Shown piece by piece: positions 24,906 to 34,315 of a DNA stretch of 62,096 nt; positions within the stretch are counted from its first letter, which is position 1; each line of letters opens with the position of its first letter. The notes under the pieces are model-generated. The model was not told the origin of the DNA. It made no database searches and saw only the letters and a program-made list of their open reading frames with translations. Location: the NCBI GenBank assembly GCA_964539785.1, contig CAZIJQ010000007.1, positions 1 through 62,096 of the forward strand, written 5' to 3'. This DNA is from JABMPO01 sp964539785. GTDB lineage: Bacteria; Fidelibacterota; Marinisomatia; Marinisomatales; TCS56. Made by a program: the position numbers and the translations under genes.

Positions 24906-27503
24906 TTATACGATTAATTTTTCAAGTTTAGTTCTAATCAGTTCCCGAGCCAAATCCAATGCAGTTGGTAATTTTTGCAGATCTTTCCCCCCGGCAGTGG
25001 CCAGATGCGGTCGCCCGCCGCCACCGGCACCCATGGCCTGACCGATCGATTTGGCGAACTCACCAGCTTTCAAACCGGCTTTGATCAAATCCGGGGTAAT
25101 TACCACTACTGCTCCGGGCTTCCCCCCCATCTCGGCACCCAGGACGCCGATTCCCGAGCTCAGGGCTTCTAACAGTCCATCACCACGAGCTTTAAGTTCA
25201 TCATTATCGGCAGCCGTTACCTTCACCACAATCATGGTATAGCCACCAATGCTGACTGCCTCTTTCATTAAATCCCGGCCACCGGATTTGTGCTCGGTCT
25301 GCTGTTGGCGTTTTAATTCTTTTTCCAGTTGCTTCTTCTGATCCAATAATTGATCAACGCGGGCTGACAATTCAGCTATTGGACTATTGAAGCGACTTTG
25401 AATTTGAGAGGTTATTAATGCAAGATTTTGGACATAATCGACAGCGCCAGCACCGGTGAGGGCAACAATTCGCCGGACACCGGCAGCCAGGGCTGATTCC
25501 TCCACAACCTTGAAAAATCCGATATCCCCGGTGCGATCAACATGGGTTCCACCGCATAATTCCATTGAGTAGTCAGCAATGGTAATGACCCGAACCTGGT
25601 CGCCATATTTTTCGCCAAATAAGGCTTCAGCGCCGGCTTCACGCGCCTCGTCGTACGATTTTAGATCAACCTGCAATGCCGTGTTCTGGCGGATTTCACG
25701 ATTGACAATCGTTTCGATTTCGACAATTTGTTCCTGTGTTACCTTCTCAAAATGAGTCAGATCAAAGCGCAAGTGGTCCGGATTGACCAACGAACCGGCC
25801 TGATGAACGTGATCGCCTAAAACTTGCTTCAAAGCAGCGTGCATTAAATGGGTCGCGGTGTGGTTGCGGCGGATGGCGCTGCGCTGTTGATCGTCAACTG
25901 TAGCAGTTATGGATTGATTTACGGCGTCTTCCACAAATTTCCCGCTACACTGATGAACAAAATGCTCACCATCTTTCCAAGTATCGACAACCTGGAGATC
26001 AATTCCAGCACCGGTTATTTTGCCGGTATCGCCAACCTGTCCACCCGATTCAGCATAAAATGATGTATCGTCCAGCACCAATAAAATGTTATCATCCTGC
26101 TGAGCCCAGCGCTTAATTCGAGTGCTAACTGTCGTTGTATCGTAACCGATAAATTTGGAATCAGGACCATCACTGACAATTTGCCAATTGATCTTCCGTG
26201 TGTCGTGTTGAAATTTTCCGGCCGCTTTGGCTCGGGCTTTTTGCTGTTGCATAGCAGCAGCAAATCCGGCTTCATCCACTTTCAATCCCCGTTCGCGGGC
26301 CATTAATTGGGTTAAATCCAGTGGGAAACCATAGGTATCGTAAAGCCGAAATGCCTGATCTCCGGGAATAGTATCATCATTGAGTCCGGCAACAATTTTC
26401 TCAAAATTGTTCAAGCCGCGATCAAGGGTTTCGTTGAAGGAGGTTTCTTCAGCCCGGATTACATTTTTAATATGCCGTAATTTTTCAGGTATTTCAGGAA
26501 AAGCGTCACCCATGATTGTCGATACAGTCTCTACCAATTTATAGAGAAAAGGCTGATCAAGATTGATTTTACGGCCAAAGCGAGCCGCCCGCCGTAATAT
26601 TCTCCGCAAGACGTAACCACGGCCTTCATTTGCTGGCATTGCACCATCGGCAATGGAAAAAGTGAGCATGCGAATATGATCCGCGATTACCCTAAACGAT
26701 ACAGGATCATCGTCGTAATTAATATCTGATAAATCGCTGGTGGCTGAAATAATCAGCTGAAATAAGTCCGTATCATAATTGCTGGTTTTACCCTGGACCA
26801 CTGCAACAATTCGCTCGAGCCCGGCTCCCGTATCCACATGCTTAGCCGGAAGGTCAATCAAGCTTCTATCAGGCAAACGCTCATTCTGAATAAAAACCAG
26901 GTTCCATAATTCCCAGTATTCATCACTGACATTGACACCGGCGGCGCTTTGATTTTCCGGATCGTCGCCAACGTAATAATGAATTTCCGAACAGGGACCA
27001 CAGGGACCGGACTCCCCCATTTCCCAGAAATTATCTTTAGCGCCACAGCGCAGAATTCGCTCAGGGTCGATATCGGTTTCTGATTTCCACAACTCGAAAG
27101 CTTCATCGTCAGTTTCATAAACCGTGGCCCAGAGCCGGTTTTTATCCAATTTCCAAATATCAGTGAATAATTCCCAGGCCCAACGAATGGCCTCGGCCTT
27201 GTAATAATCCCCGAATGACCAGTTGCCAAGCATTTCAAAAAAGGTATGGTGGAAAGTGTCCACGCCAACTTCTTCAAGATCGTTGTGTTTCCCGCTAACG
27301 CGAATACACTTCTGACTGTTCACCGCTCTTAAATACGGCTTAATTTCCTGTCCGAGGAAGATCGGTTTGAACTGATTCATTCCCGCATTAGTGAACAGCA
27401 GGGTCGGGTCATCGATTGGTACAACCGGTGCGCTGCGAACAAAGCGGTGTTGTTTTTCCTTGAAAAAGTCGATGAATTGTTGTCGTAATGTCTTGGAATC
27501 CAT
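24906..27503 (-). CDS. alaS: Alanine-tRNA ligase
   Basis: An 865-residue alanyl-tRNA synthetase with all domains. The class II catalytic core opens with LRQQFIDFFKEKQH and FTNAGMNQFKPIFLG. The editing domain has the zinc-site HTATHLMHAAL near 565 and CGGTHVDRTGDIGFF near 665. A short coiled coil follows, then the C-Ala domain (GGGGRPHLATAGGKD near 830). It charges tRNA-Ala and clears mischarged Ser/Gly. It leads a minus-strand series into gcvPB and the PPC gene. The start lies 13 bases from the end of the outer-membrane protein gene upstream. Confidence 0.98.
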   Translation of the reverse strand: MDSKTLRQQFIDFFKEKQHRFVRSAPVVPIDDPTLLFTNAGMNQFKPIFLGQEIKPYLRAVNSQKCIRVSGKHNDLEEVGVDTFHHTFFEMLGNWSFGDYYKAEAIRWAWELFTDIWKLDKNRLWATVYETDDEAFELWKSETDIDPERILRCGAKDNFWEMGESGPCGPCSEIHYYVGDDPENQSAAGVNVSDEYWELWNLVFIQNERLPDRSLIDLPAKHVDTGAGLERIVAVVQGKTSNYDTDLFQLIISATSDLSDINYDDDPVSFRVIADHIRMLTFSIADGAMPANEGRGYVLRRILRRAARFGRKINLDQPFLYKLVETVSTIMGDAFPEIPEKLRHIKNVIRAEETSFNETLDRGLNNFEKIVAGLNDDTIPGDQAFRLYDTYGFPLDLTQLMARERGLKVDEAGFAAAMQQQKARAKAAGKFQHDTRKINWQIVSDGPDSKFIGYDTTTVSTRIKRWAQQDDNILLVLDDTSFYAESGGQVGDTGKITGAGIDLQVVDTWKDGEHFVHQCSGKFVEDAVNQSITATVDDQQRSAIRRNHTATHLMHAALKQVLGDHVHQAGSLVNPDHLRFDLTHFEKVTQEQIVEIETIVNREIRQNTALQVDLKSYDEAREAGAEALFGEKYGDQVRVITIADYSMELCGGTHVDRTGDIGFFKVVEESALAAGVRRIVALTGAGAVDYVQNLALITSQIQSRFNSPIAELSARVDQLLDQKKQLEKELKRQQQTEHKSGGRDLMKEAVSIGGYTMIVVKVTAADNDELKARGDGLLEALSSGIGVLGAEMGGKPGAVVVITPDLIKAGLKAGEFAKSIGQAMGAGGGGRPHLATAGGKDLQKLPTALDLARELIRTKLEKLIV

Positions 27504-27516
27504 TTGAGAATCTACG

Positions 27517-29124
27517 TTAAAAAGCGAAAGAGGTTTCGATTGCAGTGGTATTTATTATTTCGTCCACACCGGCGATTTCACCATCACCATTTAGATCGCG
27601 GTAGGTGCGTTGGACGGTATAATTGAGCACTATGCCGGAACCCAGCTCCAATCCCAGGCGATAGCCCATGATTGTCCCTTCGGTCAACTCAAATTTGAAG
27701 GGATTGGCCACATTCCGCTGTTCATAAAAAAGTTCGGCATGTTTCAATTTACTGATTGATTTCCGCAGTTTGATTTGTCCCATCAAACTCTGATTCATTT
27801 CGGTAATAAAACTATCTTCTCCATCATTCCAGATATCACCTTTCAGATTCTGGTAGCGGGCGCCCACAGCTAATAATTGTCCCACTTCAACCATCAACCG
27901 CGCAAAAACACCATTTTGCGGTCCGAATTTACCCAGGGACTGTTCTTTGGTACGAATTGTGAACTGGTCACCGGACATAGACAATACTGCCCGCTCCAGG
28001 TCATAGGATCGGTTCCAGTAATTAAAATCGAAGCGGCCATCACCGGGGATCATCCGGTATTCCAGGTTAAAATGGACTGGGCCGAATCCGGCTGAGACAC
28101 CGACTGGGATTAAACCCATGCCCAAATCGACTTCCTGCTGATTTTCAGGATTGATGGTCTGACCGAGCATCTTAGCCATTTGAGCATATATCGATAATTT
28201 AAAGGGACCATCCGTAAGAATCGGATATCCAACATCGAGGGCGAATGCGGCAATCAGATCGGAATCTTCATTAGTGTCGATTATGGGTAAACGCAGGGCT
28301 GCGGAATCATCGGGCATGCTGTCGTAGTACGGTTCGTTGCTGAAATCAAATCCCACACTGGCGCCAAGATCATCCCAAAACTGATGAATTGCAGTACTGT
28401 CATTCACATCTACTAAACCATCGCCATCCCGATCGAATTCATTGGGATCAGTATCTGCGAGACCGTCATAGTCGGTATCTATTTTCCACTTTGAGTGATC
28501 GGGGAATTCATCGACCAAATCAGGTAATCCGTCACCATCACGATCTTTCAAGCCCCTAAATTGATTCCGATCGACCACAACAGAAAAGCCCACCGGTAAA
28601 CCGGCCAGCATTGGGCTGGAAATACGAGCACCAAACAGGCTGGCATTTTCCTTGAAATCATTGATAAAGCCCTGAATGGAATAACCCTTGGTTTTCACCG
28701 ACAGATCCAGCCCGACTTTACGAACCGAAGGATATTGGGTGGTGTTGGTGTATCCATTAACCAAGATACCGTAACCCAAATTAACATAATCCAGAGCGCC
28801 AATCTTGAAATACAGGGGATCGGATTTTTTACCATAGCGGATATAATATATTTTATCGATCAAAGTATTTTTGATAGCTTCCGAATCCGAAAAATCCCAT
28901 TCGTCTTTATGGAGATTGCCATCAGCATCAATATAAAAAACCAGGTCCAGGGCAACCCCGAATTTCCAGATTGGAACGACCGGGCGCAGGGAAATCTGGT
29001 TGTAGATCTTGCCATCAATGGTGACCGCACCAAAAGCACCACCTACGGAACGTTCATCCTGGGTAAAACCACTAGTAGATAATAATAGCAGTGTTAATAT
29101 TGTAATAACAAAATTTCTGTGCAT
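27517..29124 (-). CDS. Outer-membrane protein with calcium-binding (thrombospondin-3-like) repeats
   Basis: 535 residues from the ATG at 29124, chosen because GGGAG stands 5 bases before it and it opens with a clean signal peptide (MHRNFVITILTLLLLSTSG); an upstream ATG would add 16 non-signal residues. The body alternates beta-strands with turns, like an outer-membrane barrel. Around residues 200-245 it has an Asp-rich insertion (DRDGDGLPDLVDEFP, DTDYDGLADTDPNEFDRDGDGLVDVND) of the thrombospondin type 3 kind, which binds Ca2+. Another Ca-type loop (DLNGDGEIAG) lies near the end. It ends in FAF, as expected for a barrel's last strand. No named family recognised. Confidence 0.7.
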   Translation of the reverse strand: MHRNFVITILTLLLLSTSGFTQDERSVGGAFGAVTIDGKIYNQISLRPVVPIWKFGVALDLVFYIDADGNLHKDEWDFSDSEAIKNTLIDKIYYIRYGKKSDPLYFKIGALDYVNLGYGILVNGYTNTTQYPSVRKVGLDLSVKTKGYSIQGFINDFKENASLFGARISSPMLAGLPVGFSVVVDRNQFRGLKDRDGDGLPDLVDEFPDHSKWKIDTDYDGLADTDPNEFDRDGDGLVDVNDSTAIHQFWDDLGASVGFDFSNEPYYDSMPDDSAALRLPIIDTNEDSDLIAAFALDVGYPILTDGPFKLSIYAQMAKMLGQTINPENQQEVDLGMGLIPVGVSAGFGPVHFNLEYRMIPGDGRFDFNYWNRSYDLERAVLSMSGDQFTIRTKEQSLGKFGPQNGVFARLMVEVGQLLAVGARYQNLKGDIWNDGEDSFITEMNQSLMGQIKLRKSISKLKHAELFYEQRNVANPFKFELTEGTIMGYRLGLELGSGIVLNYTVQRTYRDLNGDGEIAGVDEIINTTAIETSFAF

Positions 29125-29234
29125 GAAAACTCCCATTTCAGACGGTGAAATTACCGTGATCCCGCTGGCCATTCAATGGGAAAGTTAGCCTTATCTGCAG
29201 AATGGTGGTGGCAAGCCTTTTACTAGTTATACTT

Positions 29235-29258
29235 GTTACAACGCTCCTGCGTTGTGAC
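29235..29258 (-). repeat. 24-bp palindromic repeat, copy A
   Basis: Arms GTTACAACGC and GCGTTGTGAC around a TCCT loop (one mismatch). Read on the minus strand it matches copies B and C downstream at 21 or more of 24 positions. It behaves like a REP-type element between genes. Confidence 0.75.
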
Positions 29259-29300
29259 CAGAAAACGTTCTCTTTTATCTTGTTATGCAATTTGTTTCCC

Positions 29301-29314
29301 TGCCTGCGCAGGCA
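29301..29314. repeat. Perfect 14-bp palindrome TGCCTGCGCAGGCA
   Basis: The self-complementary sequence TGCCTGCGCAGGCA lies in the middle of the divergent intergenic region. It may be an operator, part of a small dispersed repeat, or chance. I recall similar CCTGCxxGCAGG palindromes as repeats in other genomes. Confidence 0.5.
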
Positions 29315-29439
29315 TAAATTGATAAACGGTTAATTAATTTAAAGTATTGACTTTGGGTTGAATGGGCTAAGGTTCCATGTACACAGGATTGGAACAGTAT
29401 TAGATAAAACTGATAGTTAAAAAGTAAGAGCATTTATCA

Positions 29440-30768
29440 ATGAAAAAGTATATATCCATATTCGTCTGTCTTTATTTTATCCCGGTCCTTGTTTTAGGAG
29501 CTGGACCCCCAGCAGACATTGATAAAAATTGGCCGCAATGGCGCGGACCTCAGGCAAATGGTGTGGCACCCTATGGTAATCCGCCCGTTGAATGGAGCGA
29601 AAGCAAAAACATCAAATGGAAAATCGAGCTTCCTGGATTGGGGCATGCGACCCCCGTAATCTGGGATAATCAAATTTTTGTGTTAACCGCCATTGAAACT
29701 GATAATAAGGCAGAAAAGTTAACCAAGGCGAAAAAACAAGTTGGAATGCCGGTCACCAGAACGTCAAATGTTCATAAGTTTGTAATATTCGCAATTAACC
29801 GTTCTGATGGCCAAATTGAATGGCAACACACGGCTCGTGAAGAATTACCCCACGAAGGTATCCATCCCACCGGAACCTGGGCCTCCAACTCACCGGTAAC
29901 CGATGGAGAACACGTTTATGCCTACTTCGGCTCCCGGGGTTTATACTGCTACGATATGCAGGGTAATCTTAAATGGGAAAAAGATTTGGGTGACATGACT
30001 ATCAAGCTGAGTTTCGGTGAGGGCAGCTCACCGGTGCTTTATGATGATAAAATCGTAATTAATTGGGACCATGAAGGCCAATCCTTTATAATTGCACTGG
30101 ACAAGAAAACCGGCAACGAACTTTGGAAAGTGGCGCGTGATGAAAATACTTCCTGGGCCACGCCCCTGATTGTTGAAAGCAACGGACAGACCCAGGTCAT
30201 TACCAGTGCAACCACCCAGGTACGTAGTTACGATCTGGTTACCGGGGACCTGCTCTGGGAAAGCAGCGGCATGACCCGGAATGTGATTCCGACGCCGGTT
30301 ACAGCCAACGGTATAGTCTATGTTATGAGCGGATTCAGGGGTAATGCCTTACAGGCAATAAACTTGTCCGAAGCTATGGGTAAGATAGCCGGTACCAAAG
30401 CGCTGGTTTGGACGCTTGACAGGGATACCCCCTACACACCCTCACCACTACTTTACGACGACATATTGTACTTTTTGAAAAGTAATGATGGTAATCTTTC
30501 CTGCTTCAATGCTACCACAGGTGAAGAATATTTTAGTCGTCAAAGGCTCAAAGGAGTCGGGGGAGTATATGCATCGCCAGTTGGCGCCGCTGGAAGGATT
30601 TACATATCCAGTTTGAATGGTACTTCCCAGGTCATAAAGCATGGGACTCAATACGAAGTTTTGGCTATAAATTCGCTCGAGGATAGTTTTTCCGCCTCTC
30701 CAGTAGTTGTTGCCAATGAGTTATATTTGCGTGGTACAAGATACCTTTATTGCATTGCGGAGAAATAG
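29440..30768 (+). CDS. Secreted PQQ-like beta-propeller protein
   Basis: 442 residues with a Sec signal peptide (MKKYISIFVCLYFIPVLVLGAG) and then a complete PQQ-like propeller. The first blade opens with NWPQWRGPQANGV, and repeats such as FVIFAINRSDGQIEWQH, IIALDKKTGNELWKV, VRSYDLVTGDLLWES and LSCFNATTGEEYF show the blade core. Homologues are annotated as PQQ-binding-like or BamB-like; here it is soluble in the periplasm or extracellular, without a lipobox or sorting signal. It is distinct from the one at 12236, which is anchored by N-terminal helices. It is flanked by palindromic repeats A and B and followed by a laminin-G-like gene, a layout suggesting a small acquired cassette. Confidence 0.85.
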   Translation: MKKYISIFVCLYFIPVLVLGAGPPADIDKNWPQWRGPQANGVAPYGNPPVEWSESKNIKWKIELPGLGHATPVIWDNQIFVLTAIETDNKAEKLTKAKKQVGMPVTRTSNVHKFVIFAINRSDGQIEWQHTAREELPHEGIHPTGTWASNSPVTDGEHVYAYFGSRGLYCYDMQGNLKWEKDLGDMTIKLSFGEGSSPVLYDDKIVINWDHEGQSFIIALDKKTGNELWKVARDENTSWATPLIVESNGQTQVITSATTQVRSYDLVTGDLLWESSGMTRNVIPTPVTANGIVYVMSGFRGNALQAINLSEAMGKIAGTKALVWTLDRDTPYTPSPLLYDDILYFLKSNDGNLSCFNATTGEEYFSRQRLKGVGGVYASPVGAAGRIYISSLNGTSQVIKHGTQYEVLAINSLEDSFSASPVVVANELYLRGTRYLYCIAEK

Positions 30769-30797
30769 TCAGGTTGGAATTTGTTAGATTATATTTA

Positions 30798-30821
30798 GTG
30801 ACAACGCGGGAGCGTTGTAAC
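30798..30821 (+). repeat. 24-bp palindromic repeat, copy B
   Basis: Arms GTGACAACGC and GCGTTGTAAC around GGGA, 30 bases after the PQQ gene stop. It could fold in the mRNA and act as a 3' end. It matches copy C except at two positions. Confidence 0.75.
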
Positions 30822-30857
30822 GAGGAAAACTAACATCGTATTAATAGGATGGGAAAA

Positions 30858-31565
30858 ATGAAAATAATTAACCGATTAATCATACTTTTTGTGCTGACAG
30901 TATTATATCAAAATGGTCTGTCTCAAGAAAATTCCAATGAGAAAATATTCTTCCCACTAAATTCACTTGGAAATATTGACCTGGTAAATGTGGAGGGAAC
31001 AGTTGTCGAACACCAGGGCAAATATGCCCTTCGTGTTACCGCCCAAACTGACGGCGAATCAACCGAGAAACTTGAGACAATAGTATTGATTCCTGAAATT
31101 AAATTTACCAATGGTATTATTGAGCTTGAAGTGGCTGGTGAACCAGCTCCCGGCGCATTTGCTCAAGCGCGGGGATTTGTTGGCATTGCTTTTCGTGTCA
31201 ATAAACCAGAAAAATATGAATATGAATGTTTTTACCTTCGGCCTACTAACGGCCGGGCCAATAACCAGACGCAGCGAAATCACTCAATTCAATATGTTTC
31301 GCACCCTGAGTATCCCTGGTATAGACTGCGACAGAAATCCCCGGAGATGTATGAATCATATACCGATCTTATTCCTGGTAATTGGACAAAGTTAAAAATT
31401 GAAGTTTTCGGTACCACTGCAAAATTTTATGTGCAGGACGCTGAACAACCCAATCTTATTGTGAATGACTTAAAACATGGTGAATCTGAAGGAACAATCG
31501 CTCTTTGGCTGCACTCATCAACATTAGCACATTTTAGGAATTTAGTAATTCAACCCGACCAATAG
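30858..31565 (+). CDS. Secreted laminin-G/DUF1080-like protein
   Basis: 235 residues from the ATG at 30858. This start is chosen over the ATG nine bases upstream because AGGATGGGA gives it a proper ribosome site. A signal peptide (MKIINRLIILFVLTVLYQNG) precedes a single beta-sandwich. The strands FTNGIIELEVAGEP, FVGIAFRV, NWTKLKIEVFGTTAKFYV and GTIALWLHSSTLAHFRNLVI follow the concanavalin/DUF1080 (3-keto-disaccharide hydrolase-like) pattern. No catalytic residue can be assigned. Such domains bind or cleave sugars; binding is the safer guess. It is flanked by repeats B and C and follows the PQQ-propeller gene. Confidence 0.65.
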   Translation: MKIINRLIILFVLTVLYQNGLSQENSNEKIFFPLNSLGNIDLVNVEGTVVEHQGKYALRVTAQTDGESTEKLETIVLIPEIKFTNGIIELEVAGEPAPGAFAQARGFVGIAFRVNKPEKYEYECFYLRPTNGRANNQTQRNHSIQYVSHPEYPWYRLRQKSPEMYESYTDLIPGNWTKLKIEVFGTTAKFYVQDAEQPNLIVNDLKHGESEGTIALWLHSSTLAHFRNLVIQPDQ

Positions 31566-31639
31566 GAGCTATCTTACCGGAGCCAAGTACAGGGAGAACC
31601 TTTCCACCAAATTGTAACGTCAGATATTTTTTCTAAATG

Positions 31640-31663
31640 GTCACAGCGCGGGAGCGTTGTAAC
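31640..31663 (+). repeat. 24-bp palindromic repeat, copy C
   Basis: Arms GTCACAGCGC and GCGTTGTAAC around GGGA, 75 bases after the laminin-G-like gene. A degenerate half copy (GTGTTGTAACC) follows at about 31672-31682. Same orientation as copy B. Confidence 0.75.
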
Positions 31664-31802
31664 TAGAGATAGTGTTGTAACCGGAATGTAATATCCATCA
31701 AATATCTGGCTGTAGCGCTAATAGTCAATTGAAAATCAGCATTGATTTTTCCCGTGTATCACTAACGGAAACTTACTTAGTTTTTACCAGGTTAAATACC
31801 CA

Positions 31803-32459
31803 ATGCGACCCATTAAACTGATCCGAATCCTGCTGCTCTTGCTGCTCTGGACGGTGGTAATCCTGCCGGCCCAGACCACTATTACCGGTCTGTCTATCGA
31901 AAGTAAGAAGAATGGCGCATTCCTGCGGATTATGACCAATAAGGCGGTGGATTTACAGAATACCAGCGGCTGGATCCGCAAAGATATCTATTTCTATCTG
32001 ACGATCATGAACGCCCGGGCTGATTCAGCACAAATAATGGCTACCCCGTTGATAGCGCCGGTCAAGAAACTGGAATTATCGCATGTCGGCGAATCAACCC
32101 AGCTAATGTTTGAGCTGAACCAGCCATTGGAATCATTTGAATTATATCAGTCCGATCGACCACCGGAACTACTGGTATCGTTACGATTTCCGCTGACGGA
32201 AGTATTCGCTTCACTCCAGGAAGCTAAGAAACAATCCCAACCGAATATTTTACCCCCTTCCAAACCAGCGGCTTTAGCAACAGGAACAACCTATGGGAAA
32301 ATCCGCAGCGCCCTTTATCTGACTGGCGTATCGCTTACCGTTGCCGGGATTATCAACCAGGATAATAAATCGGGGATAAGCTGGGAGTTTGGCGCCGGAT
32401 TGAGTTTGGTGCTGGGAACATATCTTTTTGATAAACATATCAAGCCCCTGATAAAATGA
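31803..32459 (+). CDS. Periplasmic AMIN-like domain protein with C-terminal membrane segments
   Basis: 218 residues. The signal peptide (MRPIKLIRILLLLLLWTVVILPAQ) is followed by a beta-rich domain of about 110 residues (TTITGLSIESKKNGAFLRI, then paired strands ending in PPELLVSLRFP) that resembles the AMIN domain found in periplasmic and secretin-associated proteins. A Pro/Gln-rich linker leads to one or two hydrophobic helices (YLTGVSLTVAGII, FGAGLSLVLGTYLF). AMIN domains localise proteins to peptidoglycan or the outer membrane. The resemblance is by pattern only. The stop overlaps the next small gene in an ATGA. Confidence 0.5.
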   Translation: MRPIKLIRILLLLLLWTVVILPAQTTITGLSIESKKNGAFLRIMTNKAVDLQNTSGWIRKDIYFYLTIMNARADSAQIMATPLIAPVKKLELSHVGESTQLMFELNQPLESFELYQSDRPPELLVSLRFPLTEVFASLQEAKKQSQPNILPPSKPAALATGTTYGKIRSALYLTGVSLTVAGIINQDNKSGISWEFGAGLSLVLGTYLFDKHIKPLIK

Positions 32460-32602
32460 CTGAACTACCGCTATATTTTGCCTGGTACTATGTGTTAGGG
32501 ATGGTTTTAATGGCCCTGTTTATTCGCTTCTATTTACGCAAACGCCGTATGCGTGACATGGAACCGCCCCCGCGTCCGCCAGACACCGAAGATGATAGTT
32601 AA
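32456..32602 (+). CDS. Small single-pass membrane protein (48 aa)
   Basis: A 48-codon gene. It starts in the ATGA that ends the AMIN-like gene and overlaps the start of the metalloprotease gene by 11 bases (32592-32602). One transmembrane helix (YFAWYYVLGMVLMALFIRFY) is followed by a basic patch (LRKRRMR) and a Pro/Asp-rich tail. Positive residues after the helix suggest an outside-in topology. No family recognised. The precise coupling on both sides is the reason to call it real. Confidence 0.6.
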   Translation: MTELPLYFAWYYVLGMVLMALFIRFYLRKRRMRDMEPPPRPPDTEDDS

Positions 32603-34310
32603 GCGAATATTATTATTATTTAGCCTTTCATTATCAGCCCTCTTTGCTGACTTACCCATGGAAATGACCGTAAAGGCTGCAAACAATGTAATTTTCGCAC
32701 TTCGGGGCGAATCACAACATACCATTTTACAGGATCTATTGGTAATCGCCCGCCATGGTCACAGTCTGCCGGATTATATCAAACAGGAGTTAGTGGAATT
32801 ACGGTTTGATTTCACAAAAAGCAGTGTAGTACGATCACGTCCGAATTTAGATCATCATTTTGATGCGGGAATATTCAGAATTCATTACAACACCAGCAGT
32901 GACACTGCCGTAAGCCCATTGGACACAGCGGGCATCATAGGCATTCCGGATTATGTGGAAACTGTCGCAAATGCTTTTAACTATACCGCACAAATAGAAT
33001 TGACTGAGCTCGGTTTTTATAGGCCGCCCAACGACAATAATGGGGGTTCAAATCATTATGATATATATATAACCTCACTTTCAAATAATGTTTACGCTTT
33101 CACCAACCCCGAGTCGGAAACCGGTGATAATAATAATTCACCATTCAACGAAATAAATGCCTGGACCAGTTACATCGAGATCCGCAATGAATATGCAGGG
33201 TTTCCAAATACGGAAGAGGAGAATATCCAGGTTACCGCTGCCCATGAGTTTTTCCATGGTATCCAATTCGGCTATGATGGCTGGGAGCAAGTCTGGTTGC
33301 TCGAAGCTACAGCGGTTCTCATGGAAGAAATCGTTTTCGATGATGTCAATGACTGCTATCAATACATGCCGGGCTGGTTTGACAAACCGTATTTATCGCT
33401 GGATCTGTTAGGCAATCGTATGTACGGGTCATTCATCTTTTTCCAGTACATATTCGAGCATTTAGGCGGTTATGAAACGATCAGGCGGATTTTCGAGTAT
33501 AGTATCAGCTACGACAGCTATCAGCATGATTACAGCCACCAGGTTATCAGCCTGGCGCTGGAACCGGTCAATTCATCGTTCCCGGACGCTCTCAATAAGA
33601 TGGTGGCCGCCAATCTGATTATGTCAAATGATGCTGGCATTTACAGTTATGAAGAAGCTGATAGCTATAGGGTCCAGGTTTTACTGCCAATCGAAGAAAC
33701 GATAAATTATTTGGCGGGCGATACGTTGTCGGTATATAATTATAAATTAAACCGGTTTGCCAGTCAGTATTTTGAAGTCAATACGTTTTCACCAATTCTG
33801 GTAACGTTAACTAACCAAAGTGGACCAGCCAGCGATTTAAATCTGCTGGCAATTCTGGAAATCAGCAACGGCATTTATGAAGTGCTTTCGGGAAATATGT
33901 TAAATATCCCCAATGATTACCTTTCCATTAATCTGGCCGTAGTCAGTCAAGATACGCTGGGGAACAATTGGAATTTCAAATTATTCTTTCAGCTTGGCGC
34001 AACCGGAAATTTTTTAATTCCTGATGATTTTGAAATCGCTCTGGCGTATCCCAATCCATTTGATCCGGCGTTAGACCTGATGACTATCGAAATTATAAGC
34101 CGGTTTACCCAGTCAATGGATGTTAATATTGTTAACATGGCCGGTCGGAATATTATTTCGCTTAAAAATGATCCAATTGAATTTGGGAAAACCAGGTTAA
34201 TCTGGAATGGCCGGACCAGCGCTAATTCTCCTGCTGCCAGTGGAACTTATATTATTGTTGCTACTGGTGATCAAAACACAAAAAGCAAGTTGATTACCAT
34301 TCTCAAGTGA
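32592..34310 (+). CDS. MXAN_6640-type putative metalloprotease with T9SS sorting domain
   Basis: 572 residues from the ATG at 32592, chosen because it opens the signal peptide MIVKRILLLFSLSLSALFAD; an earlier start would add 13 basic residues. The catalytic domain has the zinc motif HEFFH (H218, E219, H222) in TAAHEFFHGIQFGYD, as in the MXAN_6640 family of putative secreted metalloproteases, with YDIYITSL upstream. The C-terminal 80 residues form a T9SS type A sorting domain: AYPNPFDPALD, then VNIVNMAGRNII, WNGRTS and SGTYIIVATG ending in KLITILK. It is exported across the outer membrane and anchored or released. It forms a coupled trio with the two preceding genes. Confidence 0.82.
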   Translation: MIVKRILLLFSLSLSALFADLPMEMTVKAANNVIFALRGESQHTILQDLLVIARHGHSLPDYIKQELVELRFDFTKSSVVRSRPNLDHHFDAGIFRIHYNTSSDTAVSPLDTAGIIGIPDYVETVANAFNYTAQIELTELGFYRPPNDNNGGSNHYDIYITSLSNNVYAFTNPESETGDNNNSPFNEINAWTSYIEIRNEYAGFPNTEEENIQVTAAHEFFHGIQFGYDGWEQVWLLEATAVLMEEIVFDDVNDCYQYMPGWFDKPYLSLDLLGNRMYGSFIFFQYIFEHLGGYETIRRIFEYSISYDSYQHDYSHQVISLALEPVNSSFPDALNKMVAANLIMSNDAGIYSYEEADSYRVQVLLPIEETINYLAGDTLSVYNYKLNRFASQYFEVNTFSPILVTLTNQSGPASDLNLLAILEISNGIYEVLSGNMLNIPNDYLSINLAVVSQDTLGNNWNFKLFFQLGATGNFLIPDDFEIALAYPNPFDPALDLMTIEIISRFTQSMDVNIVNMAGRNIISLKNDPIEFGKTRLIWNGRTSANSPAASGTYIIVATGDQNTKSKLITILK

Positions 34311-34315
34311 TCCAA

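Larger units (their letters stand above)
29125..29439. other. Divergent intergenic region with repeats
   Basis: 315 bases separate the outer-membrane protein gene from the second PQQ gene. It contains copy A of the 24-bp palindrome (29235-29258), a perfect palindrome TGCCTGCGCAGGCA (29301-29314), and ATTGACTTTGGG (29346-29357), a possible -35 region for the plus-strand gene that matches a motif upstream of the PQQ gene at 12236. No coding frame is seen. Confidence 0.5.
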
